Source: Stomatobaculum longum
Lineage (GTDB): Bacteria; Bacillota; Clostridia; Lachnospirales; Lachnospiraceae
Direction of reading: 5' to 3'
Assembly: GCA_000242235.1 (NCBI GenBank)
Contig: JH590862.1
Location: 557,321 to 621,320, forward strand
Length of the DNA stretch: 64,000 bases
This document shows positions 1 through 8,540 of the stretch, piece by piece. How positions within the stretch are numbered: the first letter of the stretch is position 1; each line of letters opens with the position of its first letter. The translations under genes were made by a program, and so were the position numbers. The notes under the pieces are model-generated. The model searched no databases. It was not told the DNA's origin and was given only the letters and a program-made list of their open reading frames with translations.

Positions 1-1
1 C

Positions 2-553
2 GCCGCGGTTCGTCACCGCTTAAAGCAGCACCTCTTCCTGATCGGCTTCATGGGGAGCGGCAAGTCCACGGTCGCAAGCACACTCTCCGCAGCGCTCGGT
101 CTCCCCGCGCTGGACAGCGATGCCTGCCTTGAACAAGAGCTCGGCTGCAGCATCGCCGACTTTTTTTCGCGCGAAGGCGAGCAAGCCTTCCGCGACCGGG
201 AGACCGAATTTTTGCGAAACCTCCGCGGGCAGAGTCCCTGTCTGATTTCCTGCGGCGGCGGCATGGCGCTCCGCAGCGAAAACCGCGCGCTGATGCGCCT
301 GCTGGGTCCCGTCATTTACCTCACGGCGACACCGGAGACCGTTTTTTCGCGCATCGGCACCGATACCGCGCGTCCGCTCTTAAAAGACAAGAAGACCCCT
401 GCCGACATCGCCGCCATGATGCAGGCGCGTCTCCCGCTTTACGAGGACGCGGCCTCGCTGAAAATCGCGACCGATCACCTGAGCCCCGCGGAAATCACAA
501 ATGAGCTCATTCGTCTGCTGCAGCCGTTTTTGTCCGGAGACGAATCCCGTTGA
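2..553 (+). CDS. aroK: Shikimate kinase (5'-partial, possibly the C-terminal part of a fusion)
   Basis: Phosphorylates the 3-hydroxyl of shikimate with ATP in the chorismate pathway. The Walker A loop GSGKST follows an FLIGFM strand, the typical shikimate kinase N-terminus. The R-F-D-R-E and CGGG segments further on match the shikimate-binding region, and an R-PLL lid motif follows (near base 370). The first ATG at base 50 lies inside the conserved FLIGFMGSGKS strand, so it cannot be the true start. The frame stays open to base 2 with no ATG, GTG or TTG, so the gene begins outside the window. It may be the tail of an AroE-AroK type fusion, or a normal kinase whose start lies just outside. The last 47 bases overlap the convergent DUF4317 gene. 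Confidence 0.9.
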   Translation, partial: AAVRHRLKQHLFLIGFMGSGKSTVASTLSAALGLPALDSDACLEQELGCSIADFFSREGEQAFRDRETEFLRNLRGQSPCLISCGGGMALRSENRALMRLLGPVIYLTATPETVFSRIGTDTARPLLKDKKTPADIAAMMQARLPLYEDAASLKIATDHLSPAEITNELIRLLQPFLSGDESR

Positions 554-1658
554 CCGTGACATCTTCGGAGACCGGAATCAGAAAATATTCCCGACCGTCG
601 ATCACCCGGGTGCTGAGGAGCTCGCTCGCATCGCTCTGCAGTTTTAATTGCAGCGAATCCGTCTCGACCGTGAGCGTCTTCGGCGCACTCAGATTTTCGA
701 CCAGCAGAGCTTCCTTGCTCTCCCCGAGCACCTCTTCGTAGACTTCATCGAGGCGCGAAAGCGCCTCTTCTTCCGCGCCGCACTCGTCGAGCAGGCGCTT
801 GAATTCCCCCTTCGATAACACCGGCGGCTCCGTGACTTCACTGTCTCCGGCCTCTTCCGCAAAGCGGTTCACCGCCTCCTGCAGATTCTGCACCAGGGTA
901 AAGTTGCAGTCTTCTCCGAGGCTGCGCTCGACAATCTCCCGGAAGGCATCCTTCTCCGCACTCTCGGCGCGAGGGAGTTCGGTTCCGAGCAACACATCCG
1001 CGAGCTCCTCATGGCGCGTCTTCTCGCTCCGCGCATACCAGAGCGCCGCGTGCAAATCCGTATTCCTCTCGTTGAAGGCCGGGTACAGGAGACCGATGTC
1101 CGGCTTTTTTACGCTCCAGTTCTCCATGCGGCTCAGGAAGGACTTTGCCTCGGCATCGTAACAGAGCCCCTCGCGGAGCAGTTCCACCGGGCAAATCGAG
1201 AGCTCGAGGAAGGGATACACATATTCCGAGCCGTCGCTTAACCCCACGCGATCCTTGGTTCGCCCCGGAATATCGTAGACACCGTGCACCAGGAGAATCA
1301 GGTAATTGCCGGTGAAGGCGTAATGCTGAATGATATCCTGAAAAAATTCCTGCAGAAGCGCCTCGTCCTTTAATTCGCTCTTTAAGAGCCGGTACAGCTT
1401 CTCCTGCGCGCCGCCCTCCTTCTCCGCCGCAAGCGGAAATTCGATATTAAAAAGCGTCCGTCCGATTCTGCCGGAGACCGCCTTTTTAAAGAGCTCGCAG
1501 TACTGAAACAGCTCCTCCTCCTCAAAGCTGTAGAACTGATCCTGCAAATCCGCTATAATCTGCTTTTCGCCGTTCACATAGCAGCCGCGCATGCGGTCAA
1601 TACGGCAGTCGTTTTTATCGAATAGTTTTCTCACCTCGAGCACTGCTTTTCTGTCCAT
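507..1658 (-). CDS. DUF4317 family protein
   Basis: A 383-residue soluble protein of the DUF4317 family, found mainly in Clostridia, with no assigned function. Recognised from its N-terminus MDRKAVLEVRKLF, the conserved C-Y-V-NGEK segment and the FYSFEEEE region. No signal peptide or membrane segment is seen. The start at 1658 is chosen because a strong GAGGAGGAG ribosome site sits just upstream; the 20-residue extension to 1718 is Arg-rich and overlaps nth. It starts 11 bases after the nth stop, so the two are probably cotranscribed. Its 3' end overlaps the shikimate kinase tail in the opposite direction by 47 bases. Confidence 0.8.
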   Translation of the reverse strand: MDRKAVLEVRKLFDKNDCRIDRMRGCYVNGEKQIIADLQDQFYSFEEEELFQYCELFKKAVSGRIGRTLFNIEFPLAAEKEGGAQEKLYRLLKSELKDEALLQEFFQDIIQHYAFTGNYLILLVHGVYDIPGRTKDRVGLSDGSEYVYPFLELSICPVELLREGLCYDAEAKSFLSRMENWSVKKPDIGLLYPAFNERNTDLHAALWYARSEKTRHEELADVLLGTELPRAESAEKDAFREIVERSLGEDCNFTLVQNLQEAVNRFAEEAGDSEVTEPPVLSKGEFKRLLDECGAEEEALSRLDEVYEEVLGESKEALLVENLSAPKTLTVETDSLQLKLQSDASELLSTRVIDGREYFLIPVSEDVTVNGIRLRTKTAAADE

Positions 1659-1669
1659 TCTTCTCCTCC

Positions 1670-2395
1670 TCAAAGTTCTCCGAGCCCGAAAGGCTGCTCT
1701 TCTTTTGCGTAGCGACATAAGTCATTCAACACACAGTGCCCGCAGTCCGGCTTCCGTGCCGTACATACCGCCCTGCCGTGGTCCACGAGGCGGTGGCAGA
1801 ACTGGTTGCTCTCCTCCGGCGGCACCAATTCCCACAAGAGTTTTTCTACCTTTGCGGGTTCCTTCACCTGATCCACGAGCCCGATGCGATTTACGAGCCG
1901 TATGCAGTGGGTGTCGGTGACAATCGCCGGTTCCCCGAAGACATCTCCCATAATCAGATTGGCGCTCTTTCTGCCGACCCCCGGCAGCGCGAGCAATGCC
2001 TTAAAATCGCGCGGCACCTGATCCTGATACTCTTCATGCAGTACCGTCATACACTTTTTAATGTCCCGCGCCTTGGAATTGCCGAGCCCGCAGGGGCGCA
2101 CGATTTCCTCTATATCCTCGACCGGCGCCTCCGATAGGGCCCGCACCGTCGGAAAGCGCTCATAAAGCCGCGGCGTCACCTGATCCACGCGGAGATCCGT
2201 GCACTGCGCCGCGAGCCGCACCGAAATCAGAAGCTGCCATGCATCTTCATAGGTCAAGGTACACTTTGTGTCCGGGTAAAGCGCTTTTAAGCGCTCTATG
2301 ACTTCTTTTGTGAGTTCTCGACGCGCGTTCAAAGCTGTCTCCGCACCGCGCTTTCCCTTCTTGTTCTCTGTCTTTTTCTCTGTCCCCTGTTTCAT
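1670..2395 (-). CDS. nth: Endonuclease III
   Basis: DNA glycosylase/AP lyase that removes oxidised pyrimidines in base-excision repair. The helix-hairpin-helix LPGVGRKSAN carries the catalytic Lys, and TDTH supplies the catalytic Asp. The C-terminal 4Fe-4S cluster motif C-x6-C-x2-C-x5-C is intact (CTARKPDCGHCVLNDLC). Length (241 aa) is somewhat longer than the usual 210-220 because of a Lys/Glu-rich N-terminal extension, so an internal start is possible. A GGGAGA ribosome site precedes the chosen ATG. It is followed by the DUF4317 gene in the same operon. Confidence 0.93.
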   Translation of the reverse strand: MKQGTEKKTENKKGKRGAETALNARRELTKEVIERLKALYPDTKCTLTYEDAWQLLISVRLAAQCTDLRVDQVTPRLYERFPTVRALSEAPVEDIEEIVRPCGLGNSKARDIKKCMTVLHEEYQDQVPRDFKALLALPGVGRKSANLIMGDVFGEPAIVTDTHCIRLVNRIGLVDQVKEPAKVEKLLWELVPPEESNQFCHRLVDHGRAVCTARKPDCGHCVLNDLCRYAKEEQPFGLGEL

Positions 2396-2506
2396 TTCTC
2401 CCTGTCTTGCCTTTCTCTTCCTCTCGCTTCCCGGCTTTCTTTCGCCTTCTCTTTATGCTATCATACTTTCTACTTTCATTTTCAACGGAATAAGGAGGCG
2501 AAGCTG

Positions 2507-4129
2507 ATGAACGGTGCAGAGGCAATGGTCAAATGCCTGACCGCGGAAGGCATCTCCCGCATTTTTGGTTATCCGGGTGTCGCAATTTCACCCTTTTTGG
2601 ATGCCGTCTTTCAGGACGCATCGATTGAACATATTCTGGTACGCCAGGAGCAGGCCGCAGGCCACGCCGCGAGCGGCTATGCGCGCATCACCGGTCGCCC
2701 GGCGGTCTGCGTGAGCTCTTCCGGCCCGGGCGCGACCAATTTAATCACGGCTCTCGCGACCGCCTACGCGGATTCCATCCCGCTCATTGCCATCACGGGA
2801 CAGGTCAACTCCTCTCTCCTCGGACGCGATGTGTTTCAGGAGGCCGATATGCGCGGCGCGACCGAGTCTTTTGTCAAATACTCCTATCTCGTCAAAAATG
2901 CCGACGAGATTCCGCGCGTCTTCAAAGAGGCCTTCTACATCGCGAATTCCGGCCGCAAGGGGCCCGTGCTCATTGATATTCCGATTGATGTCCAGATGCA
3001 GACGCTGAAAAAACCTTTCGCCTATCCCGAACAGCTCACGATGCGCGGCTATAAGCCGAACGTCAAAGGCAACAGCCTCCAGCTGTCCCGCGTGATTGCC
3101 GCGATTCAGAAGGCGAAAAAACCGCTGGTCTGCGCGGGCGGCGGCGTGATTCTCGGCCAGGGCGAAGCGGGACTCCGCGCCTTCTGCGAAAAGTACCGGA
3201 TTCCGCTCGTCCACACGATGATGGGCATAGGCGTACTGCCGAAAAATCACCCGCTCTACTTCGGCATGCTCGGCAACAACGGAAAACCGTATGCAAACCG
3301 CGCCGTTGCCGCGAGCGACCTCCTGATTATCGTCGGCGCGCGCATCGCGGACCGCGCTGTCCCAAAGCCTGAAAATCTGGAGCAACGCGTCAACATCATC
3401 CACATTGACATTGACACCGCGGAAATCGGCAAGAACTTAGGTCCCACGATTCCGCTGGTCGGCGATGCGAAGATTGTTTTTGCAGCCCTCGCCGAGGCGC
3501 CCATCACGATTGATACGAGCGAGTGGCTCCGGGAACTCGAGGAAAAGAAGCACAGCACCGTGGATCTGCGCCGCTTCAGTGACAAACTAGTAAACCCGGT
3601 GGAACTCGTGAAACTGCTCTCCGAAAAAATGGAGGACGATGCGATCTATGTGGCGGATGTCGGTCAGAATCAGCTCTGGTCTGCCGACAACTATGTGATG
3701 AAGCGCGGTCGCTTCCTGACGAGCGGCGGCATGGGCACCATGGGCTATTCGATTCCGGCGGCCATCGGTGCAAAGTTTGCCGCACCGGAGCGCCAGGTCG
3801 TCGCGGTCTGCGGTGACGGCTCCTTCCAGATGTCCCTCTATGAGCTCGGCACCATCGCCGTCCAAAAACTCCCGGTCAAAATTCTGATCATGAAGAACCG
3901 CTTCCTCGGACTGGTCCGCGAATATCAAGCGAAAACCTACAGCCGCCGCTATGAGGCAGTCGAGCTCTTTGACTACCCCCGCTATTCGCATATCGCCGCT
4001 GCCTATGATATGGCCTACTTCCACTGTGACAACAACGCTGCGCTCGGAGAATCGCTGGATGCCTTCCTCGCCTGCGAGACAGCCGCACTCATGGTCTGCG
4101 ATGTGGACAGCGAGAACAATACCCAGTGA
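2507..4129 (+). CDS. ilvB: Acetolactate synthase, large (catalytic) subunit
   Basis: Thiamine-diphosphate enzyme that condenses pyruvate with pyruvate or 2-oxobutyrate, the first common step of branched-chain amino acid synthesis. The N-terminal domain has the catalytic Glu in V-RQEQAA and the SSGPGATN motif. The central FAD/Rossmann-like domain is present. The C-terminal TPP/Mg motif starts GDGSFQ and ends about 28 residues later at KNR. Length 540 aa is normal. AAGGAGG lies 8-14 bases upstream of the ATG. ilvN follows 11 bases after the stop, and its ribosome site overlaps this stop codon, suggesting coupled translation. Confidence 0.93.
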   Translation: MNGAEAMVKCLTAEGISRIFGYPGVAISPFLDAVFQDASIEHILVRQEQAAGHAASGYARITGRPAVCVSSSGPGATNLITALATAYADSIPLIAITGQVNSSLLGRDVFQEADMRGATESFVKYSYLVKNADEIPRVFKEAFYIANSGRKGPVLIDIPIDVQMQTLKKPFAYPEQLTMRGYKPNVKGNSLQLSRVIAAIQKAKKPLVCAGGGVILGQGEAGLRAFCEKYRIPLVHTMMGIGVLPKNHPLYFGMLGNNGKPYANRAVAASDLLIIVGARIADRAVPKPENLEQRVNIIHIDIDTAEIGKNLGPTIPLVGDAKIVFAALAEAPITIDTSEWLRELEEKKHSTVDLRRFSDKLVNPVELVKLLSEKMEDDAIYVADVGQNQLWSADNYVMKRGRFLTSGGMGTMGYSIPAAIGAKFAAPERQVVAVCGDGSFQMSLYELGTIAVQKLPVKILIMKNRFLGLVREYQAKTYSRRYEAVELFDYPRYSHIAAAYDMAYFHCDNNAALGESLDAFLACETAALMVCDVDSENNTQ

Positions 4130-4140
4130 GGAGGAGCCCT

Positions 4141-4614
4141 ATGAAAGGAATTTTTTCTGTGCTGGTCGAGAACCGCGACGGCGTGCTCTCGCAGATTGCG
4201 GGTCTCTTTGCGCGCCGCGGCTTCAACATTGACAGCCTCGCGGTCGGCGAGACCGAACAGCACGATGTATCCAGTATGACCATTGTCTCGAGCGGCGACA
4301 GCCGGACCCTCGACCAGGTCGAAAAGCACCTGAACAAAAAGATCGATGTGATCAAAGTGCGGCGGCTCGAAGAGAGCAGCTCCATCTTAAAAGAGATGAT
4401 GCTAATCAAGGTCGCGCACTCCGTGACCACGCGCGCCTCCCTCATAGAGCTCTGCTCCGTGACCGACGCGAAAGTGGTCCACTTCTCACAGAAGACCATG
4501 GTCATTCAGCTGACCGCCGAGCCCGAGGCCATTCTGAATTTCATTGAACTCGTGCGAAATTACGGCATTCTCGAGATTCAACGCACCGGCAGTATCTGCG
4601 TGAGCAAGGACTGA
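4141..4614 (+). CDS. ilvN: Acetolactate synthase, small (regulatory) subunit
   Basis: Regulatory partner of IlvB that binds valine through an ACT domain. The N-terminal ACT domain (about residues 3-75) has the typical FSVLVENRDGVLSQIAGLF strand-helix and RRGFNIDSLAVG. The C-terminal domain (about 80-157) matches the IlvN C-terminal fold. The start at 4141 is preferred over an in-frame GTG at 4126 because GAGGAGG at 4129-4135 is correctly placed and the family begins at MKGIF-type sequences. Length 157 aa is typical. The downstream hairpin at 4771-4811 ends the operon. Confidence 0.93.
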   Translation: MKGIFSVLVENRDGVLSQIAGLFARRGFNIDSLAVGETEQHDVSSMTIVSSGDSRTLDQVEKHLNKKIDVIKVRRLEESSSILKEMMLIKVAHSVTTRASLIELCSVTDAKVVHFSQKTMVIQLTAEPEAILNFIELVRNYGILEIQRTGSICVSKD

Positions 4615-4621
4615 AGAATAT

Positions 4622-4731
4622 ACAAGGCTTTTCTCTGCTTACATCTTCCTTGAAACAGTATGTTTGGAGGAAAAAGTCATGAAGCATGTAATCTGTCTTT
4701 CTTGTAACGGGCTTTTTATGAAATGCAGGAA
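4622..4731 (+). repeat. 110-nt dispersed repeat, copy B (cysteine-motif coding-like)
   Basis: This stretch aligns without gaps over 110 nt (about 84 identical, counted by eye) with the minus strand of 15681-15790. Both copies stay open in the same frame. They read as related peptides containing LFSAYIF, ETV, a C-x2-C pair and a C-R-K ending (CLSCNG here, CLFCDG in the other copy). No convincing full gene is present: an ATG at 4679 has GGAGG upstream but its frame runs into the terminator and the antisense of the TRIC gene. It may be a decayed gene fragment or a small mobile or RNA element. Confidence 0.55.
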
Positions 4732-4770
4732 AACGGTGCCGCTAACTCTTTTCGTCCGCTTGGCCGAAGA

Positions 4771-4811
4771 AAAAAGGAGCTGTGAAGAAACATTCTTCAC
4801 AGCTCCTTTTT
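4771..4811. terminator. Bidirectional intrinsic terminator
   Basis: A 19-bp perfect inverted repeat (4771-4789 with 4793-4811) with a 3-nt loop. A-tracts on one side and T-tracts on the other give U-runs on both strands. It sits between convergent ilvN and the TRIC-family gene and can stop both. Confidence 0.9.
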
Positions 4812-4816
4812 CTGTC

Positions 4817-5467
4817 TCAGACTTGGCCGCTGCGCTTCGGCACCTTGGGCAGGTTCCAGTCATAGTGCACGGCAATGCAACGCACCAGAATCACGCAGAG
4901 ACTGCCGATCAGCGCAGCCTTGTTTTCCGAGCCGAGCATCCGCCAGGCGAGAACCGTCAGAATGGCTCCCGGCACCGAGGCCATCGCATAAATATTTTTC
5001 CAGAATATCTCGGGCATCTGGTTTGCGAAGATATCGCGAATCGCACCGCCGCCGACTCCCGTCACCGTTCCGAGGAAGGTGCAGAGAAACAGTCGGTTCA
5101 TGCCGATGTTAATGCCGGCAAAGACACCGTCCACCGTGAAGGCCGCAAGGCCCAGGGTGTCACACCAGAAAAGCAACGCATTCAGCGCCTTCTTCGAGCC
5201 CGGCAGACGGCGATTCGTATAGAGATACAGAAAAACGATGTTCGCCGTAATCACCGCAATCAACACATAAATCGGATTCACAAACATGACCGGCGGCTCT
5301 TTGCCGATCACAATGTCGCGCGTCATACCGCCGCCGCAGGCCGTGATGACCGCGAGAATGTTGACGCCGAAAATGTCCATGTCCCGCTTCACGCCGACCA
5401 GCGCGCCGGAAATCGCAAACGCAATGGTACCGAGTAAATCCATAAAACCGATGACTGAGAATACCAT
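4817..5467 (-). CDS. TRIC cation channel / YadS-type (UPF0126) membrane protein
   Basis: A 216-residue integral membrane protein with about six to seven hydrophobic helices. It has two homologous halves, each with the family signature: GGGMTRDIVIG in the first and GVGGGAIRDIF in the second. Prokaryotic TRIC-type proteins form trimeric monovalent-cation channels; some relatives are reported as glycine transporters, so the substrate here is open. The ATG start overlaps the YitT stop codon by one base (TAATG), indicating translational coupling. It is the last gene of that pair, ending just before the 4771-4811 hairpin. Confidence 0.85.
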   Translation of the reverse strand: MVFSVIGFMDLLGTIAFAISGALVGVKRDMDIFGVNILAVITACGGGMTRDIVIGKEPPVMFVNPIYVLIAVITANIVFLYLYTNRRLPGSKKALNALLFWCDTLGLAAFTVDGVFAGINIGMNRLFLCTFLGTVTGVGGGAIRDIFANQMPEIFWKNIYAMASVPGAILTVLAWRMLGSENKAALIGSLCVILVRCIAVHYDWNLPKVPKRSGQV

Positions 5468-6348
5468 TATTTTACCCCGCGGCTAAAGCCCTCACCGTGA
5501 ACCTCCGAAATACGTCCTACAATCAGGAAGCAGGCCGGATCAATCTCGTGCGCAATGCGAATAATCTGCGGCAACTCGCGGTTGTAGATGACCGAGAGCA
5601 CCACCTGGGTGGGCCGCTTCGTGTATCCGCGGTCCGCATGCAGCATGGTCACGCCGCGTCCCATCTCCTTGAGTATGGCGTTCTTCACTTCCTCCGGCTT
5701 CTCACTGATAATCTTGACTTCGGTGCGTGTGGTTCCGATCAGCGTCATCTTATCGATCGAGATGGAAGTCACAATGACACAAATCAGACCGAAGAGCACG
5801 CGCTCCCAGGAGAAGAGAAGTCCCTGCGAGAGCAGCGTAATCATATCCGTGATGATGAAGCCGGCGCCGAGCGGCAGGCTCAAATACTTCTTTGCCATAA
5901 TCGGAATTACATCCATACCGCCGGTCGAAGAGCCCGCGCGGAGCACAATGCTGAGCGTAAGTCCGGTTCCGAGTCCCGCAAAAATCGCATTCAGCATGAG
6001 ATCCTGGGTGAGCACCACACCTTTCAGCGCGTGACTCCAGAACTCCAGCGCAATCGGGCTGATGAAGGAGCTTAGAATGGTCGACATGCCGAAGCCCTTG
6101 CCGATGAAGATGAAGCCGAGCAACAAAGTAAATATGTTCAGTGCGAGCAGGAGCGGCGGCACCGGAAGTCCCGTAATCTTGTGTAACACGAGGGAAATAC
6201 CCGTGGTTCCGCTGGTGAGGAGATCCATGGGCAAAATAAAAAGCTGTACGACAAGCGCATAGCCTACATTGCCTACAATGATTTGCAGGAGACCGATTAA
6301 TTTCTCCTTATATTCCATTCCCCCCAGCATTTTCCGCAATTTTTCCAT
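5467..6348 (-). CDS. YitT family membrane protein (DUF2179 C-terminal domain)
   Basis: A 293-residue membrane protein. It has about five transmembrane helices in residues 15-200, including the conserved L-SGTTGISLVLH and AGSSTGGMDVIP segments. A cytoplasmic DUF2179 domain follows (about residues 205-285, with VTMLHADRGYTKRP). YitT proteins are widespread in Bacillota and their transport or other function is not settled. It is translationally coupled to the TRIC-type gene that follows. The upstream hairpin at 6427-6474 separates it from the M14 peptidase gene. Confidence 0.87.
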   Translation of the reverse strand: MEKLRKMLGGMEYKEKLIGLLQIIVGNVGYALVVQLFILPMDLLTSGTTGISLVLHKITGLPVPPLLLALNIFTLLLGFIFIGKGFGMSTILSSFISPIALEFWSHALKGVVLTQDLMLNAIFAGLGTGLTLSIVLRAGSSTGGMDVIPIMAKKYLSLPLGAGFIITDMITLLSQGLLFSWERVLFGLICVIVTSISIDKMTLIGTTRTEVKIISEKPEEVKNAILKEMGRGVTMLHADRGYTKRPTQVVLSVIYNRELPQIIRIAHEIDPACFLIVGRISEVHGEGFSRGVK

Positions 6349-6426
6349 AAAAAACCGTCCTGTTCTTCATTTTTCGTGCTTCTTTATTATAACGCTTTGT
6401 CCAAAAGAGACAAGCGCGAAAAAAAG

Positions 6427-6474
6427 CACCCCATTTTCCGAACAGTTTAACAGAACTGTTCGGAAAATGGGGTG
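6427..6474 (-). terminator. Intrinsic terminator after the M14 peptidase gene
   Basis: A 21-bp perfect stem (6427-6447 with 6454-6474) and 6-nt loop. On the minus strand it is followed by a run of seven T. It lies 37 bases past the peptidase stop codon. Confidence 0.88.
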
Positions 6475-6510
6475 TCTTTTCGCTGTGATACGTCATTTAT
6501 CTTTCTGATA

Positions 6511-7755
6511 TCACTCGGCACCGGGCGGTGTGAGACTCTCGTTCGCATCGCCGCTGCCCTTCGGCGAGACATAGTGCACGCCGCTGTCTTGCGCCGTATT
6601 GCCCGCGGCGGCTGTCGACGTGCCGTTCGAAATGCTCTCGCCGCTACGGCCGAGCAGTGCGTTGACGAGTTCCGGAAGCAGGCCCTGATTCTGTTGCCAG
6701 ATTTTCTCAATCTGGTTCTCCGGAACCGGCGAGACACCGAGTCCCACCTCGAGGGTGATGTTCGGAATGCCTTTCTCCCAGTCGAGCCAGTCCTTAAAGC
6801 CTGCGCCGTAGCGGGAGCCGTCCGCAGCCGGATCCACCAGCGCATAGCCGGTGCGGCGCGCCGCAATCACCGCCATCGCCTTGTCCTTGGCCTGCACCTC
6901 CTTGGAGGCATGCATCTGCGACCAGTAGATAATCTGTCCCTGCGCGTGGTAATTGATGACCTCGCTGAACTTCTGCTCGTTCACGAGCTTTATGATTGCC
7001 TGGGTCTCCGGCTCCGAAGCGGCCGACGGTCCCTTGTAGAACTCCGAGGACGCCTTGCCGCGGTTATCGTTTAGCTGTGCCCAACCCTTGGTCGGGAAAT
7101 TGTGATTCAGGTCGACGCCGTTCACATTGTTCTTCCACTTGTTCAAATACCAGTTGTACTTGTCCTTGTTCTCCAGGAGACCCCAGTCCGCCCAGCTCTC
7201 AATGACACGCTGTACGGTCTGCTTGGAATTTGCATTGTTCAGGCCGTCCAATGCGCGCTGGGAAATCTGCACGCCGTCCGGGTTCGCCATCGGCACAAAC
7301 TGGATGCAGACATCGTTCAGCGCAGTCTCTCCACTCGCCTTCCGATCCAGCATCTCCCGCACCTGCCGCATCACGAGCGGCGTCGTGATATACTCGCGCG
7401 CATGGATTGCCGCGAGCACCAGCACCTTCTTCTCCGCGTTCGGATTGCCGATCACAATGCGGTAGATGTTTCTGCCGTCTACCGTTTTTCCGATTGAATC
7501 CGTCGTGACACCCTCATACTTTGATTTGAGGAGCTGCATATCCGCCTCCAGACGCTGGTAGGTATACATCTCCTGCCCCGCAAAGTAGAAGTCGGTCTGC
7601 GCCGTCGCTGCCTCCGCCGTATTATTCGCCGCGCTGCCGCTCGTCTGCGCTGCACTCTTTTTCACAACACCGGCCATCGCGGGCTGTGCCATTCCTGCCG
7701 CCATGCAAACCGAGAGCGCTGCCGCCCACAGTCGCATCCGCTGTTCTCTCTTCAT
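6511..7755 (-). CDS. Secreted M14 family zinc carboxypeptidase
   Basis: Predicted extracellular metallopeptidase. The N-terminus (MKREQRMRLWAAALS...MAAGMAQPAMAG) is a Sec signal peptide. M14 signatures are intact: HAREY with the first zinc His and Glu, NPDGV, LNHNFP with the substrate-binding Asn/Arg region, INYHAQG with the third zinc ligand, and the catalytic Glu in ITLEVG. Such enzymes in Clostridia often act on cell-wall or gamma-D-glutamyl peptides, but the substrate cannot be read here. The start at 7755 is chosen because GGAGGT lies five bases upstream; the ORF extends six codons further. The C-terminal tail is Gly/Ser/Asn-rich. Confidence 0.88.
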   Translation of the reverse strand: MKREQRMRLWAAALSVCMAAGMAQPAMAGVVKKSAAQTSGSAANNTAEAATAQTDFYFAGQEMYTYQRLEADMQLLKSKYEGVTTDSIGKTVDGRNIYRIVIGNPNAEKKVLVLAAIHAREYITTPLVMRQVREMLDRKASGETALNDVCIQFVPMANPDGVQISQRALDGLNNANSKQTVQRVIESWADWGLLENKDKYNWYLNKWKNNVNGVDLNHNFPTKGWAQLNDNRGKASSEFYKGPSAASEPETQAIIKLVNEQKFSEVINYHAQGQIIYWSQMHASKEVQAKDKAMAVIAARRTGYALVDPAADGSRYGAGFKDWLDWEKGIPNITLEVGLGVSPVPENQIEKIWQQNQGLLPELVNALLGRSGESISNGTSTAAAGNTAQDSGVHYVSPKGSGDANESLTPPGAE

Positions 7756-7863
7756 CTCTACCTCCGTCATCAAAGCGCATCGCTGCGCGAATTTGCAAAC
7801 TATCTTGATTATACGACAGGGAGGCGTTACAAAATACCGACGATTTTGTTAAGAATCTTAGTT

Positions 7864-8529
7864 TTATTCCGCATCCGCGAAGCGGAAATTCTCCTTGCCC
7901 GCGCCCTGCTCAAAGAAATACTTGATAATACCGCGGTCCACATCCGAAAAAGCGCCCGCCTTATAACTGACTTGCACCACAGCATCCTTGCCTGTAATCA
8001 TAAAGGCCTGCTTGTTCATCGCCGTCGGCGCGAGCAGTGCGGCCTCTACGCCGCGCGAAAACCACTCCGGTTCGCTGCCCTCATAGCGGCTCACGCGCAT
8101 CGCGTCCTTGGAGCGGTGCGGCTTTCCTTCCTCTTTGCCGTAGCCGAACGCAATCACGCCGTAGAGCTCGCCGCCGGCCTCTCCCTCCACCTTCTTCATG
8201 CTGTAGGTGCCGCCGATCCACCAGGTGTTAATACCCTCCTGCTGTGCCAGCAGCAAAAGGTTCGCACCGCAGTAGCCGACCCGCTCGGCCGCCTTGCTGC
8301 CGTGGGGTCCGGCGAGCAGAATAAAGTTCTCGACACCGCTCGAGAAAAACAGCGTCATACCCGGCCAGAGCTGCAGCTCTTCGTTGGCATGCAGGCTAAG
8401 CTTCAGACCGAATTCCGCATTCAGCGCCCGGATACGCTCTTGCAGTGCTTCCAGCGCTTCCTCTTCAACCGCCTCATCCGTAAACTGCCGCACTGTGTGC
8501 CGCTCTTCGATTGCTTCCCAAATCGTCAT
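7864..8529 (-). CDS. Nitroreductase-like flavoprotein
   Basis: A 221-residue protein with nitroreductase-fold features: an N-terminal AIEERHTVRQFTDE segment (the R-S/T-R-F FMN-binding region), a central W-IGGTYS segment, and AFGYGKEEGKPHRSKD, matching the I-GY-K-PR-K family motif. The PTAMNKQ motif also fits FMN-binding nitroreductases of Clostridia. It probably binds FMN and reduces an unknown substrate. The start at 8529 has GAGGA upstream and removes overlap with the nitrilase gene; a GTG at 8559 is the alternative. It is the last gene of a four-gene minus-strand run (10495 to 7864). Confidence 0.78.
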   Translation of the reverse strand: MTIWEAIEERHTVRQFTDEAVEEEALEALQERIRALNAEFGLKLSLHANEELQLWPGMTLFFSSGVENFILLAGPHGSKAAERVGYCGANLLLLAQQEGINTWWIGGTYSMKKVEGEAGGELYGVIAFGYGKEEGKPHRSKDAMRVSRYEGSEPEWFSRGVEAALLAPTAMNKQAFMITGKDAVVQVSYKAGAFSDVDRGIIKYFFEQGAGKENFRFADAE

Positions 8530-8540
8530 ATCGCATTTCC

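Noticed and set aside
2400..2506. T-box or leader-peptide attenuator before ilvB
   Set aside because: The gap between nth and ilvB is too short and has neither a terminator hairpin nor a T-box sequence.
4664..5437. 257-aa plus-strand ORF starting in the repeat copy B
   Set aside because: From about 4817 on it is the antisense of the TRIC-type gene and runs through the terminator hairpin; the composition is that of a shadow frame. Only the first 25 or so codons are of interest, as part of the repeat.
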